Source: Autumnicola patrickiae (GTDB taxonomy: Bacteria > Bacteroidota > Bacteroidia > Flavobacteriales > Flavobacteriaceae). Taken from it: a DNA stretch of 64,000 bases. Location of the stretch: positions 1 to 64,000 of the forward strand of contig NZ_JAVRHM010000010.1 of NCBI RefSeq assembly GCF_031846525.1, in the 5' to 3' direction. The notes under the pieces are model-generated. The model worked only from the letters and a program-made list of their open reading frames with translations, searched no databases and was not told the DNA's origin. How positions within the stretch are numbered: the stretch's first letter is position 1; every line of letters begins with the position of its first letter. Below, piece by piece: positions 60,146-64,000 of the stretch. The translations under genes were made by a program, and so were the position numbers.

Positions 60146-63100
60146 TTAGTTCTTTATAAGTACTTTTTTTGAGAAGCGACGATCGCCCACATATAGATTA
60201 ATAAAATATACCCCGGGACTGGTTATCGCGCTAAACTCCACTGTTTCCTGCCCTGTGCCTTCTTTCACCTGAAGGATTTGGCCAGTTACAGCACTGGCTC
60301 TTAGCATACCTTTCTGCCCATCTTCAAGATTCAATCTCACTTTTAAACTGCCGTCTCCGGTTTCCAGGCTAAATGGTTCATCAAATGCAATGGCAGTATC
60401 TGTAATTTCCTCTTCGGAAAAAATTAGGTGGAATCTGCTGTTGTTTTCCCCTCTTTCTATACTGAAGGAATAGCTGGATTCCTCCATTAAATTCTGACCT
60501 ATTTTTTTCTCCTGATCAATAAGATAAACATTGAAGTTAAGCGGAAGGTTCTGTATATCCTGAAGTGTTATAGTCATTTTTTCGCTCTTTTCAGCTTTAA
60601 TACCAAGAGGGATTTTTGTGTAATTGCGGGTGTCCGGAAAGGGTAGTCCGTTAATAGATAATTGCTTTTTATCTGTACTGATGCTGTATAGGTTTGGAAC
60701 GCTTACATCTGTATTCATTATTTTGTGGGCGTCTTTTTCCTTCTCAAAATCTGTGCTGGACTGCGGAGAGAAATAAATGACCATAGCATCATTATTTTCA
60801 GTATTTCCAAATCTGGCGCTGAATCTTAACAGTGGTTTTAATTCCGGTTCCCTGGTTTTCAAAAACGGCTGACTAAAGTTGTTTATCCTCACCGAATTTG
60901 TCATTCCAAAATTGGCATTTACCAAATCGGCTCCTGTATCACTATCGCTTACTTTTACAAAGAAGCCCTGCATGGATGGAATAATATTAGAAGCTTTTCC
61001 ATCACTGGCAATTCCGTCGACGTAGGAAGTGTAAGTTCCGGTATATCTATTGGTACTTCCGGCGGTAAAAAAGTAAATTCCGTTATCAATATTTGTTTTG
61101 GTCCAGCCACTGGTTGCATCCCAGTCAATAGGAGAAGGGTAGGGGTTGCCCACCAGGTGGAAACCTTTAGTGTATTGCTTATTGTTATTTGCAAGGCTTT
61201 TTGAAAAAGTTCCATTATTAACTTCTCCGGTAAGTTCCACAGTTACAGGATCTGTAGTACTTCCAAAATTAACAGCGTAGCCTTCCATAGTATTTAAAGC
61301 CGAAGTGGAAGTGGTATAAGCTTCCCATCCGCTGGCATGCGTGCTGAGTGTGTCAGCAATAGGAGTTGTGATTTCCCGGTTTTCGTCGTAACGATAGAAG
61401 TTAGGGAAAGTAGCAGTTAAATCCACATAAGGCGAGAAATCTCCAACTGTAGCAGGTTGAACCGGAGAGCTGAAGTATTTGTAACCAAAGGCTACATCCA
61501 TAAACCGCTGCATATCGACCAAACCTGTAACTTCTCCGCTCCCGGAGCCATCTATAAGGGCAGTTTGAACTGCGTCTGAAATTAGGGTAATGTTTCCACC
61601 AGTTTCAAAATTGCCATTTTCGGCCTTTAGAATTCCGGTGAGTTCGATAGTTGCTGTGGAAGTTACTCCTGCGGTATTGTTAATAGTCAGGTTTTGTATC
61701 CGGTTATTCGCAAAAGCTCCTGACGGAATTACCTGGGCTGTGCTCCCAACAAAGGCTATGTTCCCCGATTCAACATTTAGAGTTCCAGAGTTGGTTAGAG
61801 TTCCGGCAATCTGTAATTGATTAGTAGTAACTACTACCGAAGCATTTGCTCCTATGGTAACATTCTTTGCTAGTCCGTCACTACCAGAAGACAATACTGG
61901 ATAATTAGTTAAACCTGATGGAATCAAAACGTCGGTAGTAAGAGTAGGGAGGGAGCTACAACTCCAGTTCGAAGTAGTATTCCAGTCGGAACTTGTGTCG
62001 CCGGTCCAGGTGTTGGTGGTATTAACATTAACAGTCACGGAAACATCTTCGTCATTAAAACAACCATTCGTATCTGTAACACCTGTAACGCTGTAGGTGG
62101 TAGTTTCAGTGGGAGTTACATTAACTACATAAGGACTTTGTTGTACTATAAAAGAAGTAGTTACACCTCCATAATTTGCTGTCACATTCCATGGTGCTGT
62201 GCCCGTAAAAGATGCGGATATTTGAATCGTTTCTCCCGGACAAACTGTTGAAGGTGCATTTAGAGTTGCATTAGGTAGAGGATGAACAGTGATTTCCACT
62301 TCATTAGAAAAGCTAGAGTTACAGTCAGAGTTAAGAATACTTCTTCTGAACCAGGTAGTTTGAAACAATGCCCCGGATTGGTAATCTTTTTGATCATTTG
62401 TTCCTGGAGCAGGTGAAAACCCGCTGTCAGGACCTGTAGTGCTTACCTCCCATAGATAAGAAGAATTTTCAGTCATACCTTCAGGCGTACTTCCGACGAT
62501 TAAATCTGGAATAGTGCCGCTACAAAGAAGTTCAGTAGGTTCGGCATAAGTTGCCTGTACGTATAATCTTTTTACTGTTCCACTACAAGGATCTCCAAAA
62601 ATAATATTTGTGGCAGGTATTACTGCGGAATTACTTCCTAATAAGTAACCTTCGACAATAGACTGACTATTAGCTGCGTGACAACTTCCCAGGCTAAAGT
62701 TTTCACAGGTACCATTTGGAGTTCCATAGCTGGCAAAATCAACCGAGGTAAAGATCATACCTTGTGGAGCTACTATATTTAAATTACCGCCCTCATTTAC
62801 AGTTGCGCAAACCGAGCCTGTCTGATAGTAAGTTATTTGATTATTAGAAATTGAAGCATTGATATTTAAAATCGCGGGATTGGATTCATGGGTGACTTCA
62901 TAAGGATTTACACCTATATTATTACTGCTCGAAAAGGTGACATTTCTAAAAATATAATAAGTGCCGGGCACATTAAATGGAGCGGAGGAAACATTGGGTG
63001 TAAACGAAGCAGAAGTTGCGCCGGTAATGTTGGTGCGAACACCTTCTGGACTTGTACTATAGGTCCATTGGTAACCTGTATCTACTGGACTTATTCCGGT

Positions 63101-64000
63101 GGGAAGTGTACCAATAGAATCTCCTGCAATAGTTGATGATGTCCCTTCCGTACAATAATTTTGGTTAATATTTGTCTCTAACTTATTCTCCATAATCTGT
63201 ATGAGATTTGTGAAATCTACTCTGTTTCCTCCATAGTTTTCATAAAACTCATATTCAAGACTGCTATTCCCCTCCAGGCGAAATAAAACGTGAGGGTGGT
63301 AAACATAAGTTTGATCAGTCCAGTTATTATACACCAACTCTCCATCTATTCGTAAACGTGAGCCATCATCTGATCCCAAGTCTACCACATACAAACCATT
63401 TCTACTTGAACGCATTTTATAGCGTACAGAGAAGTTTTCAGTATGTAAAAAACCACCTGCTTCCATAGTAAAACATACCGCGTCCCCTCCAAATTCCTGA
63501 GAAAAAGTTTCTGCTTCAGAATAATAGCCTACATAGTTGTTTAAAGTAGTACCGTCATACACATGTCCGATCCAAGTATCTGTTCCGGATAAGCTTTCTT
63601 GGTTGTGGTTAAAAGATTCCCGAGGACATTCCCCTACAGAAAGCAAAGCTTCCATTGAAGGTGTCGCACATCCCGAACTATTTGTGACTACCAATCTGTA
63701 TCTAAAACCATGTCGAAACTCTTGCGCATTTAGAACTTGCAGCTGAGTTCCCCCTGTCCCACTAAAAATATTATCCTGATCGTAAATATCACCCCAACCA
63801 TATCCGCTATTTTCCTGCCAACGATAAGATAAATTTGCTCCTTCTGCTGCTGCCTCGAAGACAGCAGTATTTCCTGTAGGAACATGTTGATCTGTGGGCT
63901 GATTTGAGACTATAGGAGGATCATTTACAGTTAAAGTAGATGGTTCGGCATATAATTCACAACCATTCTTACTGACTTTAGCACGGTAAAAATAGTTATT
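60146..64000 (-). CDS. giant T9SS-exported adhesin, 5' end outside the window
   Basis: The frame is open to the window edge (1284 residues visible); a TTG at 63694 is not the real start, since Ig-like sequence continues upstream. Domains from the N-side: Ig-like (about 25-115), a PA14-like region (about 129-269), Ig-like repeats, a SUEL-type lectin domain (about 397-487), further Ig/PKD-like modules, a beta-rich helix-like region (VTIGANASVVVTTNQLQIAG), and a T9SS type A C-terminal signal (SPGVYFINLYVGDRRFSKKV). It is predicted to be secreted and anchored on the surface by the type IX system and to bind glycans. First visible gene of the operon with DUF4402 and the usher-like gene. Confidence 0.88.
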   Translation of the reverse strand, partial: NNYFYRAKVSKNGCELYAEPSTLTVNDPPIVSNQPTDQHVPTGNTAVFEAAAEGANLSYRWQENSGYGWGDIYDQDNIFSGTGGTQLQVLNAQEFRHGFRYRLVVTNSSGCATPSMEALLSVGECPRESFNHNQESLSGTDTWIGHVYDGTTLNNYVGYYSEAETFSQEFGGDAVCFTMEAGGFLHTENFSVRYKMRSSRNGLYVVDLGSDDGSRLRIDGELVYNNWTDQTYVYHPHVLFRLEGNSSLEYEFYENYGGNRVDFTNLIQIMENKLETNINQNYCTEGTSSTIAGDSIGTLPTGISPVDTGYQWTYSTSPEGVRTNITGATSASFTPNVSSAPFNVPGTYYIFRNVTFSSSNNIGVNPYEVTHESNPAILNINASISNNQITYYQTGSVCATVNEGGNLNIVAPQGMIFTSVDFASYGTPNGTCENFSLGSCHAANSQSIVEGYLLGSNSAVIPATNIIFGDPCSGTVKRLYVQATYAEPTELLCSGTIPDLIVGSTPEGMTENSSYLWEVSTTGPDSGFSPAPGTNDQKDYQSGALFQTTWFRRSILNSDCNSSFSNEVEITVHPLPNATLNAPSTVCPGETIQISASFTGTAPWNVTANYGGVTTSFIVQQSPYVVNVTPTETTTYSVTGVTDTNGCFNDEDVSVTVNVNTTNTWTGDTSSDWNTTSNWSCSSLPTLTTDVLIPSGLTNYPVLSSGSDGLAKNVTIGANASVVVTTNQLQIAGTLTNSGTLNVESGNIAFVGSTAQVIPSGAFANNRIQNLTINNTAGVTSTATIELTGILKAENGNFETGGNITLISDAVQTALIDGSGSGEVTGLVDMQRFMDVAFGYKYFSSPVQPATVGDFSPYVDLTATFPNFYRYDENREITTPIADTLSTHASGWEAYTTSTSALNTMEGYAVNFGSTTDPVTVELTGEVNNGTFSKSLANNNKQYTKGFHLVGNPYPSPIDWDATSGWTKTNIDNGIYFFTAGSTNRYTGTYTSYVDGIASDGKASNIIPSMQGFFVKVSDSDTGADLVNANFGMTNSVRINNFSQPFLKTREPELKPLLRFSARFGNTENNDAMVIYFSPQSSTDFEKEKDAHKIMNTDVSVPNLYSISTDKKQLSINGLPFPDTRNYTKIPLGIKAEKSEKMTITLQDIQNLPLNFNVYLIDQEKKIGQNLMEESSYSFSIERGENNSRFHLIFSEEEITDTAIAFDEPFSLETGDGSLKVRLNLEDGQKGMLRASAVTGQILQVKEGTGQETVEFSAITSPGVYFINLYVGDRRFSKKVLIKN
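62540..62812 (-). other. SUEL-type (rhamnose/galactose-binding) lectin domain within the adhesin
   Basis: The encoded segment contains IFTSVDFASYGTPNGTCENF, LGSCHAANS, FGDPCSGTVKRLYVQATY: the family hallmarks YGT-GTC, CHA-S and the FGDPC-GT-K-L core, with the disulfide cysteines kept. This family was first known from sea-urchin egg and fish egg lectins. Confidence 0.75.

Noticed and set aside
63692..63694. TTG at 63694 as the start of the adhesin
   Set aside because: The frame stays open to the window edge and encodes Ig-like sequence upstream, so the true start lies beyond 64000.
63537..63746. Plus-strand ORF near the right edge
   Set aside because: It is antisense to the adhesin, whose frame is open and Ig-like through the same stretch.
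1..64000. tRNA, rRNA, CRISPR array, insertion sequence or prophage
   Set aside because: No cloverleaf-like tRNA sequence, rRNA motif, regularly spaced identical repeat-spacer units, transposase or phage structural gene was found on either strand; the periodic repeats at 4697-4776 are too short and too few for CRISPR.

Overview
The window is a stretch of AT-rich chromosome from a member of the Bacteroidota, most likely a marine Flavobacteriaceae (Gramella/Salegentibacter/Zunongwangia-like; the genus is inference). Grounds: type IX secretion sorting domains of both kinds (a gliding-motility-type C-terminus at 23244-25121 and a type A C-terminus on the giant adhesin at 60146-64000), promoters of the Bacteroidota kind (TAnnTTTG -7 boxes, once with TTTG 19 bp upstream), almost no Shine-Dalgarno sequences, and family members typical of the phylum (DUF2490, DUF4402, DUF6155, GreA/GreB-like small factors, SatD/DUF3307). 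No rRNA, tRNA, CRISPR array, insertion sequence or prophage was seen.

Layout. 0-9.9 kb: thiolase plus a cell-wall-peptidase-like protein that lacks its catalytic Cys; a PgpH-like HD phosphodiesterase; a GreA-like factor; a SatD/DUF3307 operon behind a striking operator array; succinate-semialdehyde dehydrogenase, DUF72, Nudix, thioesterase. 9.9-17.1 kb: mostly minus-strand envelope and stress genes (two MscS channels, a membrane-anchored EEP phosphatase/nuclease, DUF3817, YqaE/Pmp3, DUF1206, VTT protein), interrupted by galE. 17.4-29.9 kb: two SDRs, an MDR reductase, a FUSC protein, a T9SS protein, an MFS transporter, the cysE-cysM cysteine operon and a Crp/Fnr regulator. 30-44.4 kb: a helicase, PBP1A, two tiny paralogous peptides, SdiA-regulated-like and VTT proteins, a secreted protein/DUF2490 pair, a dipeptidase, and a three-gene amidoligase operon (RimK-like ATP-grasp, GCS2 ligase, N-formylglutamate-amidohydrolase-like) joined by two ATGA overlaps. 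44.4-52.5 kb: OsmC, FKBP, a 3D-domain lipoprotein, a glutamate-receptor-like potassium channel, an SMP-30-like protein, an ACT-like protein divergent from lysC, and a glycosyltransferase. 52.7-56.5 kb: a GreB-like factor and a gluconate operon with a gluconokinase/6-phosphogluconate dehydrogenase fusion and a GntP permease. 57-64 kb: a minus-strand surface operon with a giant T9SS adhesin (running off the window), a DUF4402 protein and a fimbrial-usher-like outer-membrane protein.

The best candidates for undescribed biology are: (1) the ATP-grasp/GCS2/NFGAH operon at 41045-44411, which looks like a pathway for an uncharacterised glutamate-containing peptide or amide; (2) the SatD operator array, three 22-bp inverted-repeat units at an exact 29-bp period ending at a promoter that would give a leaderless mRNA; (3) the DUF4402/usher-like/adhesin operon, which has no periplasmic chaperone in view; (4) the pair of tandem small peptides at 34288-34580; and (5) a 20-bp sequence repeated exactly in two unrelated genes in different reading frames. 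All functional calls rest on reading the sequence and recalling families; no database search was possible.
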